Part shown: one piece after another, positions 18,045-26,005 of the stretch
Layout of the letters: every line of letters begins with the position of its first letter
How positions within the stretch are numbered: the first letter of the stretch is position 1
Source of the DNA: Halorussus salinisoli
GTDB lineage: Archaea; Halobacteriota; Halobacteria; Halobacteriales; Haladaptataceae
DNA: 64,000 bases
Direction of reading: 5' to 3'
Assembly (NCBI GenBank): GCA_005239435.1
Contig: ML241305.1
Coordinates: 767,289 to 831,288, forward strand
The notes under the pieces: generated by a model
The model's database searches: none
What the model was told of the DNA's origin: nothing
The model's input: only the letters and a program-made list of their open reading frames with translations
Translations under genes and position numbers: made by a program

Positions 18045-18222
18045 GTGTCGTTTTCCTTGCGGTCGTAGTCGCTCTGACGGTGCTGTGCAGTTGGAGTAAA
18101 CTCCGTGGCCCGAGCAGAAGCTAGCCCCCGGTTTTCCACTCCCACGCTCGCCGAACGCCAATCGCAACCTCGGGGGTTCGCCGTCACCAAGACTAAACAT
18201 CCGTCCCGTCGTACTGTCGCCG

Positions 18223-18552
18223 ATGTCCTACACGAAAGTCGATTCCCGCGACGTAGAGCCGATCGCCGACGGGATGCGCTTCCTCCGGGACCCCCTCGAC
18301 TGCGAGAAGTTGGGCGTGACCGTCCTCGACGCCGACCCGGGATGGACCGGGAAGGAACACGACCACGCCGACGACGGGCAGGAGGAGGTGTACGTCCTGC
18401 TCGAAGGGTCGGCCACCGTCACGGTCGAGGGCGAGGACGTGGAACTGGAGGCGGGCGAGGCCCTCCGGATTCCCGCCGACGCGACCCGCCAGATTCACAA
18501 CGGCGACACCGAGAGCCGGTTCGTTCTGGTCGGCGCGTCCCACGAGGAGTGA
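18223..18552 (+). CDS. Cupin-domain protein
   Basis: A 109-residue single-domain cupin. Motif 1 is KEHDHADDGQEEVYVLLEGS (metal-ligand His/Glu), and motif 2 is GEALRIPADATRQIHNG. Small cupins bind a metal and act as enzymes or sensors; this one cannot be assigned a substrate. Start MSYTKVDSRDVEPI. It stands alone, convergent with the PQQ sugar dehydrogenase. Confidence 0.88.
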   Translation: MSYTKVDSRDVEPIADGMRFLRDPLDCEKLGVTVLDADPGWTGKEHDHADDGQEEVYVLLEGSATVTVEGEDVELEAGEALRIPADATRQIHNGDTESRFVLVGASHEE

Positions 18553-18648
18553 GACCGTAGAGCGACGACTCCGAGAGGTGTAGACACATTTTCCGTTCTT
18601 TAGCAAACGAACGATGGTCTAAAAGAATCAATTTCGTTTCCGAGCCCG

Positions 18649-20001
18649 CTACTCCGTCGGGGTTAGCCGAACCAGCACGTCGTCGCGATGGCGCGGGAAC
18701 GACTCACCTTTCGGCCTGCCGTCGCGGTTCGAGGTAATCGCGTACAGGTGGCCGTCCGGTCCCTGTTCGACGTGGCGGACCCGACCCAGCACGTCGGTCA
18801 GCGTCCAGTGGGCGGTCGCGGCGTAGGCGTCGTCGTGCCACGCCGCGTCGAAGGCCATCCCGCGCTCCCCGTCGCCGACCGGCGGGAGGTCCGCGGCGTC
18901 GTCGGCGAGCGTGACGACGTTGACTCGCTGGGCGACGAGCGACCCGAAGACGAGTCGGTTCTGCCACTCCGGAATCGCGTCTCCGGTGTAGAAGACGCCG
19001 CCGCTCGGCGCCCACGGTTCTGGCGTGTTGGCGAGCGGTCGGTGGAACTCCGACGACGCCTCGTACTCCGCCCGCTCGCGCGCCTCGGGCCATCCGTAGT
19101 TCGCGCCGGGAACGAGGCGGTTCACCTCGTCGTGGCCGTCGGGACCGTGTTCGGCGACGACGGGCGTCGCGTCCGGAAGCCAGGCGACGCACTGGGGGTT
19201 CCGGTGGCCGTAGGTGTAGATTCGCGGGTCGGGGTCGTCGCCCGGCAGGTCCGGGTTCCCCGGCGCGGGGTCGCCCACGGCGTTCACGCGGAGGACGCTC
19301 CCGGCCAGCGACGAGGTGTCCTGCGCGAGCGGTCCCTCGCCGGCGTCTCCGGTCGTGATCCAGAGGTAGTTCTCGGGACCGAACGCGATTCGTCCGCCGT
19401 TGTGGACGCTGTTCGCGGGGATGTCGTCCACGATGGTCGCGCCCGTTTCGGCCGGGTCCTCGGCGTCCACGTCGTACCGCACGACGCGATTCACCGTGCC
19501 GTCGTCGGTGTCGGCCGTGAAGTAGACGAAGAGGTAGGGGGCCTCCGGATACTTCGGGTGGACCGCGACCCCGAGCATCCCGCCCTCGCCACCCTCCACG
19601 AACCACGTCTCCCAGTAGGGGTCGTCGTCGGGACCGGGGGCCATCGCTTCGGCGTCGATGACGGCGTCGGGTTCCGCGACCGGCAGGAGTTCGCCGTCCT
19701 CGAACCGATGGATGCGGCCGGTCCGCTCGGTCACGAACAGTTCGCCCGTGGGCGCGAACGCGAGGTCCCACGGAATCTCCAGATTCTCGACCAGCACCTC
19801 GGGTTCTATCGACACCGAGAGTGGCGAGTTCGACGGTGCGTCCCACTCCGGGTCGTACCGCGACCACTCCTCGGCGGTGTGGTCGAGTTCGTATTCGAGA
19901 CTCGGCCCCCGCTCCGAAAACCGTCCGCAACCCGCGAGTCCGGCGACGCCGACGGCGGCGAGGAACTGCCGCCGCGTCCGTCCAGCCGTGCTTCCGTCCA
20001 T
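18649..20001 (-). CDS. PQQ-dependent sugar (glucose/sorbosone-type) dehydrogenase lipoprotein
   Basis: A 450-residue exported beta-propeller. The N-terminus RTRRQFLAAVGVAGLAGC (Tat motif and lipobox, C25) predicts a Tat lipoprotein. Soluble glucose dehydrogenase family signatures include the LEIPWDLAFAPTGELFVTER segment, LGVAVHPKYPEAPYLFVYFT, AFGPENYLWITTGDAG, TYGHRNPQ, and the LVPGANYGWPE block. It oxidises aldose sugars or polyols with PQQ and passes electrons to the respiratory chain from outside the cell. A DtxR-like iron-box sequence overlaps its promoter region (20011-20029), suggesting metal-responsive regulation. Confidence 0.9.
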   Translation of the reverse strand: MDGSTAGRTRRQFLAAVGVAGLAGCGRFSERGPSLEYELDHTAEEWSRYDPEWDAPSNSPLSVSIEPEVLVENLEIPWDLAFAPTGELFVTERTGRIHRFEDGELLPVAEPDAVIDAEAMAPGPDDDPYWETWFVEGGEGGMLGVAVHPKYPEAPYLFVYFTADTDDGTVNRVVRYDVDAEDPAETGATIVDDIPANSVHNGGRIAFGPENYLWITTGDAGEGPLAQDTSSLAGSVLRVNAVGDPAPGNPDLPGDDPDPRIYTYGHRNPQCVAWLPDATPVVAEHGPDGHDEVNRLVPGANYGWPEARERAEYEASSEFHRPLANTPEPWAPSGGVFYTGDAIPEWQNRLVFGSLVAQRVNVVTLADDAADLPPVGDGERGMAFDAAWHDDAYAATAHWTLTDVLGRVRHVEQGPDGHLYAITSNRDGRPKGESFPRHRDDVLVRLTPTE

Positions 20002-20010
20002 ACCGAGCGA

Positions 20011-20029
20011 TTAAATTAGGCTACCCTAA
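20011..20029 (-). promoter_or_regulatory. Candidate DtxR/SirR/Idr-type iron box upstream of the PQQ sugar dehydrogenase
   Basis: Read on the minus strand the 19 bases are TTAGGGTAGCCTAATTTAA, with a perfect inverted repeat TTAGG-N4-CCTAA. This matches 16 of 19 positions of the DtxR/IdeR consensus TTAGGTTAGCCTAACCTAA. It ends 9 bp before the ATG at 20001 and overlaps a TTTA-type promoter element, where a bound repressor would block transcription. Confidence 0.6.
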
Positions 20030-20125
20030 AAATGTCGATTTCCGCGCAGACGGCGCTCGGACGAGCGTTTCTCCGACGAGGGCGTAGCGACTACCGACGA
20101 CGAGAGAGCGGAGAGAAGAAACCGC

Positions 20126-20743
20126 TTAGCGGGCCGCGGCCGCGACGCGCTCTTTCTCTTCTTTCTGGTTGATGGCGTAGGTCTGGACGTCGTAGTTGGA
20201 CGCGCCGATGAGTTGGTCGGCCAGCGCCTCGGCGGCGTCGGTCGTCGTCTTGAACGCCGAACTGTGGACGCCCTCGGCGATGAACTTCAGCGCCTGGTCG
20301 ACGCGGCGCTGGGGAGCAACGTCGACCGCCTTCGGGACGGAGATGCCACCGTACTTCAGGCGGACGGTCTCCTCGCGCGGGGCGGCGTTCTCGACCGCGG
20401 TCACGAGAACCTGCACCGGGTTCTCGTCGGTGCGGTCGTGAATCGCCTCGAACGCGTCGCGGGTGATCTGCATCGTCTTCTGCTTCTTCCCGGTGTTCTC
20501 CTCGGTCTGCATCAGGCGGTTGATGAGACGCTCGACGATGGAGACCTCGCTCTTCTGGAACTGCTTGGAGGCGTGGCGACCCATCGTGTGCGCGACCGGC
20601 GTGATGGTGAGGTAACGCTCGGTCGAGGGGTCGTCGTACTCGATGTTGGTGATGTCCCACTCGCCGAACAGCTTCGCGACGGCGGTTCCCTCTTCGTCCG
20701 TGCCCGCAGGCTTGTCGGGTTCGGGTTGGTCTTCTGCTGCCAT
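20126..20743 (-). CDS. rpsG: 30S ribosomal protein S7 (uS7)
   Basis: A 205-residue uS7 with an acidic N-terminal extension typical of haloarchaea. Conserved segments are GRHASKQFQKSEVSIVERLI, MQTEENTGKKQ, RTDENPVQVLVTAVENAAPR and the terminal AINQKEEKERVAAAAR. It organises the head of the small subunit. It lies 2 bp after rpsL, so the two are co-transcribed. Confidence 0.97.
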   Translation of the reverse strand: MAAEDQPEPDKPAGTDEEGTAVAKLFGEWDITNIEYDDPSTERYLTITPVAHTMGRHASKQFQKSEVSIVERLINRLMQTEENTGKKQKTMQITRDAFEAIHDRTDENPVQVLVTAVENAAPREETVRLKYGGISVPKAVDVAPQRRVDQALKFIAEGVHSSAFKTTTDAAEALADQLIGASNYDVQTYAINQKEEKERVAAAAR

Positions 20744-20745
20744 TG

Positions 20746-21174
20746 TTATCGCACCGGCTTCTCCGCGTTACCGCGAACCAGTTCTTCGAGGCTCACGCCG
20801 TTGACTTTCTCTACCTTGTAGTTGACGCCACCGAGGTCGCCCATCGCTCGACCCTTCGCGCCACCGATGCCCGCGATGGTGACCTCGTCGTGTTCGTCGA
20901 TGAACGAGATGGCACCGTCGCCGGGACAGAAGGCGGTGACCTGCTTGCCGTTCTTGATAAGCTGGACTCGGACGCACTTCCGAATCGCGGAGTTGGGCTG
21001 TTTGGCCTCGACGCCCACTTTTTCGAGAACGATGCCACGGCCCTGCGGTGCGCCTTCGAGGGGGTCGGACTTCTCCTCGAGTCCGCGCTCGCGTCGGGCG
21101 TATTTCGAGTCGGACCACCGGTGGTTCTGGCGGTCCTTCTTCAGCTTCCGCGCTGCGTACTTGCCGTTTGCCAT
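20746..21174 (-). CDS. rpsL: 30S ribosomal protein S12 (uS12)
   Basis: A 142-residue uS12 with the decoding-centre loop [20 protein letters not shown] and the segment [17 protein letters not shown]. Start [20 protein letters not shown]. It is the first gene after the promoter region at 21175-21360 and is followed 2 bp later by rpsG. In related genomes it follows nusA directly; here about 3 kb of quinoprotein genes separate them, and a TATA-like CTTAAGT (minus strand) about 30 bp upstream suggests its own promoter. Confidence 0.97.
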   Translation of the reverse strand: MANGKYAARKLKKDRQNHRWSDSKYARRERGLEEKSDPLEGAPQGRGIVLEKVGVEAKQPNSAIRKCVRVQLIKNGKQVTAFCPGDGAISFIDEHDEVTIAGIGGAKGRAMGDLGGVNYKVEKVNGVSLEELVRGNAEKPVR

Positions 21175-21360
21175 ATGCCGTGTGCTATCCGTCCGAGCTA
21201 CTTAAGCCTCCCTCTTTCGAGGCGGCCGAAACGGGCGCAGATCGCTCAAGAGGGGCCGATTACGGAATCTGAGCGCGTTTCAGCGAACAGTTCTGCGCGC
21301 CGCTTAGGTTCGGTTCGGTCCGGAGATTCGCTCGTGGACGAAAAATCGGCGTCGGAACTG

Positions 21361-23067
21361 CTACCCCTCCAGCGAGAACACGCCGATAGTGTTCCCGTCG
21401 CGCGCAGACCGAAGACCACCGCCGCCGGCCTGCACCGCGACGTACTGCTTGCCGACCACGGGGTCGTACCAACTCATCGGCGAGGCGTTGACCGACGCGT
21501 CGAACTGGTACTGCCAGAGTCGCTCGCCGGTCTCGGAGTCGTAGGCGATGAACTCGCCCGCTCCGTTCCCGGTGAAGGTGAGGCCGGTCGTCGTGCTCAT
21601 CGACCCGCCCATCGAGAGGTCCTCCCACTCGTCCTGCCAGACGACCTCCCCGCTGACCGGGTCCACGGCCGAGAATATTGCGAGTTGGCCATTCCACTCG
21701 TCTGGTGCCGGACCGGGGTCGTCCATCGCCGGGTAGACGGTGAAGCTTCCGCCGAGGTACTGGGAGGGGAGGTCCCACTCGGGGTCCTCGTCCCACTGGA
21801 ACTTGCTCGGGTAGTTCATCGCCTTGACGTGGACGTTCCCCGTCTCTCGGCTGTAGGAGGTCGGATTCCACTCCGACCCGCCGTCGGCCGATGGCATGAT
21901 CCAGGGCGTGTCCTCCAGATTGTCCTGCGGGAGCGACCACATGTTGAGGTGCTGGCAGAACTCGTCGCTGCGCTCGTGGAGCCTCCCGTCTTCGGCACCG
22001 AGCAGGTAGTTCCACCCGGTCTTCCCGGCGTGGCTCACGACCTTCTGGCTCTCGCCGTCCATCTCGGTCTCGAACAGAATCGGCGGCGCGGAGGCGTCCC
22101 AGTCCCACCAGCCGTGAGGACTCTCCTGGAAGTACCACTCGACGCTGCCGGAGTTCGTGTCGAGCGCGAGCACCGAGACCGTGTAGACGTTCGGTCCCGG
22201 TCGGACGATACCGTTCACGTCCGGCCCGGCGTTGCCCATGCTCGCGTACAGCGTGTCGGCGTCCGAATCGACCGTGATGGTCATCCAGTTGGGGGCCGCG
22301 CCGTGTTCCCACGAGTCGCCGATCCACTGGTCTTTCGGGGTCGTCCACCTTCGCCACTCTCGCTCGCCGGTCTCGGCGTCTATCGACTCGATGAACCCGC
22401 GGATGCCGTACTCGCCGCCTCCGCTTCCGTTGAGGATGCTCCCGTCGTAGACGACCGGCGCCCACGTCGCGGAGTAGCCCTGATCGGTGGCCGCCGAATC
22501 GTACACCCACTGCTGTTCGCCGGTGTACCTGTCGATGGCGACGACGTTGGCGTCGAGCGTCGTCATGTAGAGCGTGTCGCCCAACACGGCGACCCCGCGG
22601 TTGTTCGACCCGCAACAGAGGAGCGCCGGTTGCCCGTCGTCGTCCTCCGGCGCGTACCGATACGTCCAGACGACCTCGCCCGACCGGGCGTTGACGGCCC
22701 GAAGCACGTCCGGACCGTTCGTCTGGTACATGATGGGCGGGTCCGACGGCACGACGACCGGCGTCCCCTCCAGTTTCCCACGCTCTACGTCGGATTCGGC
22801 CTCGATGGTGTACTCCAGCGAGAGTCGGTCGACGTTCTCGGGCGTTATCACGTCGGCGGTCGTGAACCGCTGTTGACTGTACCCGCCGCCGTACATGAGC
22901 CAGCTTTCCGGGTCGTCGCCCGACTCGGCGAGCATCTCCTGGGTGACGTTGAGGCGGGGAATCTGCTGGTCGCTCTGGCGGACCGTCGTCGGCCCGTCGG
23001 CGAGATACTCGATAGCTATCCCCTCGTCGGTCCGCTTGACTTCGGCGTGTTGTCGGTCGATGCTCAT
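21361..23067 (-). CDS. PQQ-binding beta-propeller quinoprotein (alcohol-dehydrogenase-like)
   Basis: A 568-residue eight-bladed quinoprotein. Tryptophan-docking repeats recur (ETGERLWQY, SGEVVWTYR, TGEQQWVYD, NSGSVEWYF). Vicinal cysteines C151-C152 (LLCCGSNNRG) match the disulfide ring over PQQ in methanol and alcohol dehydrogenases. The HGWWDWDAS segment (319-326) supplies the Asp of the active site. No signal peptide is present, although such enzymes act outside the cell. Its ATG overlaps the stop of the upstream Tat-signal gene, and co-export as a hitchhiker is possible. Confidence 0.88.
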   Translation of the reverse strand: MSIDRQHAEVKRTDEGIAIEYLADGPTTVRQSDQQIPRLNVTQEMLAESGDDPESWLMYGGGYSQQRFTTADVITPENVDRLSLEYTIEAESDVERGKLEGTPVVVPSDPPIMYQTNGPDVLRAVNARSGEVVWTYRYAPEDDDGQPALLCCGSNNRGVAVLGDTLYMTTLDANVVAIDRYTGEQQWVYDSAATDQGYSATWAPVVYDGSILNGSGGGEYGIRGFIESIDAETGEREWRRWTTPKDQWIGDSWEHGAAPNWMTITVDSDADTLYASMGNAGPDVNGIVRPGPNVYTVSVLALDTNSGSVEWYFQESPHGWWDWDASAPPILFETEMDGESQKVVSHAGKTGWNYLLGAEDGRLHERSDEFCQHLNMWSLPQDNLEDTPWIMPSADGGSEWNPTSYSRETGNVHVKAMNYPSKFQWDEDPEWDLPSQYLGGSFTVYPAMDDPGPAPDEWNGQLAIFSAVDPVSGEVVWQDEWEDLSMGGSMSTTTGLTFTGNGAGEFIAYDSETGERLWQYQFDASVNASPMSWYDPVVGKQYVAVQAGGGGLRSARDGNTIGVFSLEG

Positions 23068-24005
23068 GCTCGGTCACCCCCTCGCGGGGCGCGTTCGGCG
23101 TCGGTTATCCTGAACAGGTCGTCGGCCACGTCCTCCTGCCCGCGAATCGCTATCGCCGACCCGCCCGCGAGCGCGGCGGTCAGTTGGCTGTCCGCCAGTT
23201 CCTCCGGCCCGGCGAGGTCCCGCGCCGCCGAGACGAACAGGTGGATTCCGCCGAGCATCGCCTTCACGTCCCAGATGCCTCGGTCGAGCATCGCCTCGGT
23301 CAGAATCGCCTCGCGCTGCCAGAGGTGCTGGTCGAGTTCGTCTATCCAGAGCAACGCCCCGCCGAGCGCGCGCTGGTGGAGCGGTGCCACGTCGGCCGGG
23401 TCGTAGCTCTCGGGGTCGGCCGGGAGTTTCGCGGTCGAGACCCACTGAGCGAGTCGTTCGTTCTCGTTCACGACGTCCACGACCAGCGCGGTCCGCTCGC
23501 GCCCGTCGAATCCCGCCTCGGCGAGCGCCGCGGTCAGCGGTTCGGCCCGAATCAGTTCGGCGGCGGTCGCTCGAACGTGGTCGGGCGAGAACTCCGGCAG
23601 GTGTCGCTCGGCCGCCGAGAAGAAGCCGACCTCCGCGAGGTGGTCGTAGGCCTCCCACGCGGGCGCGGCCACCTCGTGATACGCGGTCCCCCGCTCGGCC
23701 GGGAAGCCAGCGGCCCGGAGTTCGGGCAGTTCCGCGATGCTCGATTCGATGCCGACGACCGCTTCCGTGAGCAGTCCGGCGTCGAGTCCGCCCGCGAGGT
23801 CGGTCCGGATGCGCTCGCCGTACGTCGCCAGTTCGTCGGCCGACTCCTCGCCGACCGCCCCGCGCAGGTCCGACAGCGAGAGTTCCGAAGCCGCGCCGAC
23901 GCTCCCCGTCACGCCGAGTATCTTGAGGAAGTTGCGCCGGTCGCGTTCGTCTACGTCCGGTACGCCGTCAGTTATCGTGTCATTCGTTCCCATTCCCATC
24001 CCCAC
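23064..24005 (-). CDS. Tat-signal helical protein coupled to the quinoprotein
   Basis: A 313-residue protein with a twin-arginine signal (RDRRNFLKILGVTGSVGAAS, residues 21-40) followed by an all-helical acidic body. The N-terminus MGMGMG offers three in-frame ATGs, at 24005, 23999 and 23993. I do not recognise a domain. Its stop overlaps the quinoprotein ATG by four bases, so the two are made together. It could be an exported subunit, electron-transfer partner or piggy-back carrier for the signal-less quinoprotein. This is inference from context. Confidence 0.75.
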   Translation of the reverse strand: MGMGMGTNDTITDGVPDVDERDRRNFLKILGVTGSVGAASELSLSDLRGAVGEESADELATYGERIRTDLAGGLDAGLLTEAVVGIESSIAELPELRAAGFPAERGTAYHEVAAPAWEAYDHLAEVGFFSAAERHLPEFSPDHVRATAAELIRAEPLTAALAEAGFDGRERTALVVDVVNENERLAQWVSTAKLPADPESYDPADVAPLHQRALGGALLWIDELDQHLWQREAILTEAMLDRGIWDVKAMLGGIHLFVSAARDLAGPEELADSQLTAALAGGSAIAIRGQEDVADDLFRITDAERAPRGGDRA

Positions 24006-24328
24006 GGGAACGTCACGACTATCGGAAAATTGCTTTTCGCTCGGTAACGCGTCACACGGAGCTAAAATTTCGTCGGAGAGTCGTCAGAGCGAGCGGGAGA
24101 CGACGATGTCCAGTCGCTCGTCGGCCGGATTTTCCGGGATTCAGCCAACGACACTCCCTACCGGCTTCATGACTATCGTTGACACTAACTCGCACTGTTC
24201 GATTCGACTCGGGACGGTCACGTCTCCTCGGTTCGAGTACCGTCGGAAACAGTCCCGGAGTCGCGCAGGTGGACCCGCGTGAGGAACTCCCGCGCGGCGT
24301 CGGTGAGAACGAAAACTCGGAAACCTTC
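24006..24328. other. Intergenic region between nusA and the quinoprotein operon
   Basis: This 323-bp stretch holds no gene with a convincing start. On the minus strand just after nusA there is a short start-less frame, FVLTDAAREFLTRVHL, that resembles the tail of a winged-helix protein and may be a remnant. AT-rich blocks near 24020-24075 could hold the promoter for the Tat-protein gene. Confidence 0.35.
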
Positions 24329-24763
24329 TCAGGTCAACTGGATGTCGTCGATGTCGTAGTGGCGTTTGGCCAGTTTCTCCGCGGCCGCGATGTTCCGACC
24401 GCCCTCGCCGATGGCGATACCGGTGTCCTCCGAGTCCACTTCGGCGTAGGCGACCGTCTCGTCGTCCTCGCTGACGGTGACGTTGTACACCGCCGCCGGA
24501 GCGAGGGCGTTGGCGACGAACGCTTCGGGCGTGTCGGCGTCTTCGACCAGCACTACGGATTTACCCAACTGCGTCTCGACGTTCCGGACCGTCTCGCCGC
24601 CCGAACCGATGGCTTTCGCCATGTCGCCGGACTTGACGAGGAAGACCACGCGCTCCTCGTCGTCGCCGTCCTCGAAGACGACGCAGTCGCGGGCGGTCGC
24701 CCCCGTCTCGTCCTCGAAGAGGGCGATGTACTGGCGGGCCGTGTCCGAGAGCGTGACGCGCAT
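24329..24763 (-). CDS. nusA: NusA-like transcription termination/antitermination factor
   Basis: A 144-residue archaeal NusA, with two KH domains and lacking the bacterial S1 and N-terminal domains. KH loops are visible at AIGSGGETVRNVE and AIGEGGRNIAAAE. It binds nascent RNA and is encoded right after the RNA polymerase genes in archaea. The gap to rpoA'' is 3 bp, so it is part of the rpo operon. Confidence 0.93.
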   Translation of the reverse strand: MRVTLSDTARQYIALFEDETGATARDCVVFEDGDDEERVVFLVKSGDMAKAIGSGGETVRNVETQLGKSVVLVEDADTPEAFVANALAPAAVYNVTVSEDDETVAYAEVDSEDTGIAIGEGGRNIAAAEKLAKRHYDIDDIQLT

Positions 24764-24766
24764 TCG

Positions 24767-25957
24767 TCAGTCCGAGGCTTCGGGTTCGGTGCTCGTCGAC
24801 GACCCCATCCGGAGGTCCACGTCGCCCGTCCCGAGTTTGATGGGCTTGCCGACGATGACGTTCTCGGTGACGCCGTTGAGGTCGTCCACTTCGCCGTGGA
24901 TGGCGGCGTCGAGCAGGTGGTTGACCGTGACCTCGAACGCCGCACGCGCCAGCACCGACTCCTTGCTACCCGAGATACCGTGGCGACCGATGGACTCGAT
25001 TTCGCCGCGGTTGGTCATGATGTCGGCGACCAGCATCAGGTGGCGGATGTTCACGTCGTCCAGGCCCTGCTCTTCGAGGGTGTTCATCGTCTCCTCGATG
25101 ATGGACTCCCGGGCCGCCTCGATGCCGAGGTTCTTGTGAATCTCGTGGATGTTGTTCGAGGTGGTCCGGGTCGCGTCGACGCCCTCGATTTCGATGACGT
25201 CGCCGAACGCCGACCCCTCGGTGTAGAGGATGAACTCCTCGCGGTCTTCGAGTTGCTCCTTTCGGATGACCACGCGGGAGATGTCCTCGATGCCCTTGAA
25301 CACGATGTCCCGAAGCTGTTCGACCAGCTGGAGCAGGTCGCGGTAACTCGGCTCGTCGGGGCCGAACTCGATGATCGCTCCCTGCTGGGTGGTCTGGACG
25401 CCGAGTTCGTCTTCGATGATGTTGGCGATCTCGTCGGGCGTTATCATCCGCTCTTCGAGCGTGTCCTCGTTGAGGTCGATGGACACCACCATGTCGGCGA
25501 CGTTGGTGGAGATGTCGCCCAGCGCGAGAATCTTCGTCGCCTCGATCTGCCAGACGACCTCGTGGGCCTTCTCGCGGTCGGTCGCGTACTCGTCTTCCAG
25601 ATGGACCGTCATCATCGGCGTGTCGGGGGTCTTCCGGGCGTCCACGAGTTCGATGAGTCGCGGGAGACCCTGCGTCACGTCGATCTCCGCCACGCCCGCG
25701 TAGTGGAACGTGTTCATCGTCATCTGGGTTCCGGGTTCACCGATACTCTGGGCGGAGACCGTCCCCACGGGGTCGAGTGGGTCGACTCGCGTGTCGAGAT
25801 ATCGGTTTTCGGCCGCGCGGGCGATCTGGTCGGCCTGTTCGGTGGTGACGCCGTCGCGGGCCTCCACGGTGCTGTACACCTCGTCTTTCAGCCGTCGGGG
25901 GAGGTCGGTGTCCTCGACGACGGCCTCGATGTCCTCGGATACGTCGTAATCTGTCAT
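24767..25957 (-). CDS. rpoA2: DNA-directed RNA polymerase subunit A''
   Basis: A 396-residue C-terminal portion of the archaeal largest subunit. Start [20 protein letters not shown]. Conserved blocks include [27 protein letters not shown] (trigger-loop region) and [15 protein letters not shown]. Jaw and C-terminal helices follow, ending in an acidic tail. It pairs with subunit A' encoded just upstream (48-bp gap). No intein is present in the trigger-loop region. Confidence 0.97.
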   Translation of the reverse strand: MTDYDVSEDIEAVVEDTDLPRRLKDEVYSTVEARDGVTTEQADQIARAAENRYLDTRVDPLDPVGTVSAQSIGEPGTQMTMNTFHYAGVAEIDVTQGLPRLIELVDARKTPDTPMMTVHLEDEYATDREKAHEVVWQIEATKILALGDISTNVADMVVSIDLNEDTLEERMITPDEIANIIEDELGVQTTQQGAIIEFGPDEPSYRDLLQLVEQLRDIVFKGIEDISRVVIRKEQLEDREEFILYTEGSAFGDVIEIEGVDATRTTSNNIHEIHKNLGIEAARESIIEETMNTLEEQGLDDVNIRHLMLVADIMTNRGEIESIGRHGISGSKESVLARAAFEVTVNHLLDAAIHGEVDDLNGVTENVIVGKPIKLGTGDVDLRMGSSTSTEPEASD

Positions 25958-26005
25958 GTTTGGCGTGGGTGTGGGTTGGGTGTGGGTCGGGGTGGATGCG
26001 GAGCG

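Noticed and set aside
20743..23406. Plus-strand open frame of 887 codons over rpsL and the quinoprotein
   Set aside because: Antisense shadow with Arg/Val-rich low-similarity sequence.
24230..24328. Start-less frame FVLTDAAREFLTRVHL after nusA
   Set aside because: It resembles a winged-helix tail but has no start codon or upstream domain; noted only as a possible remnant.
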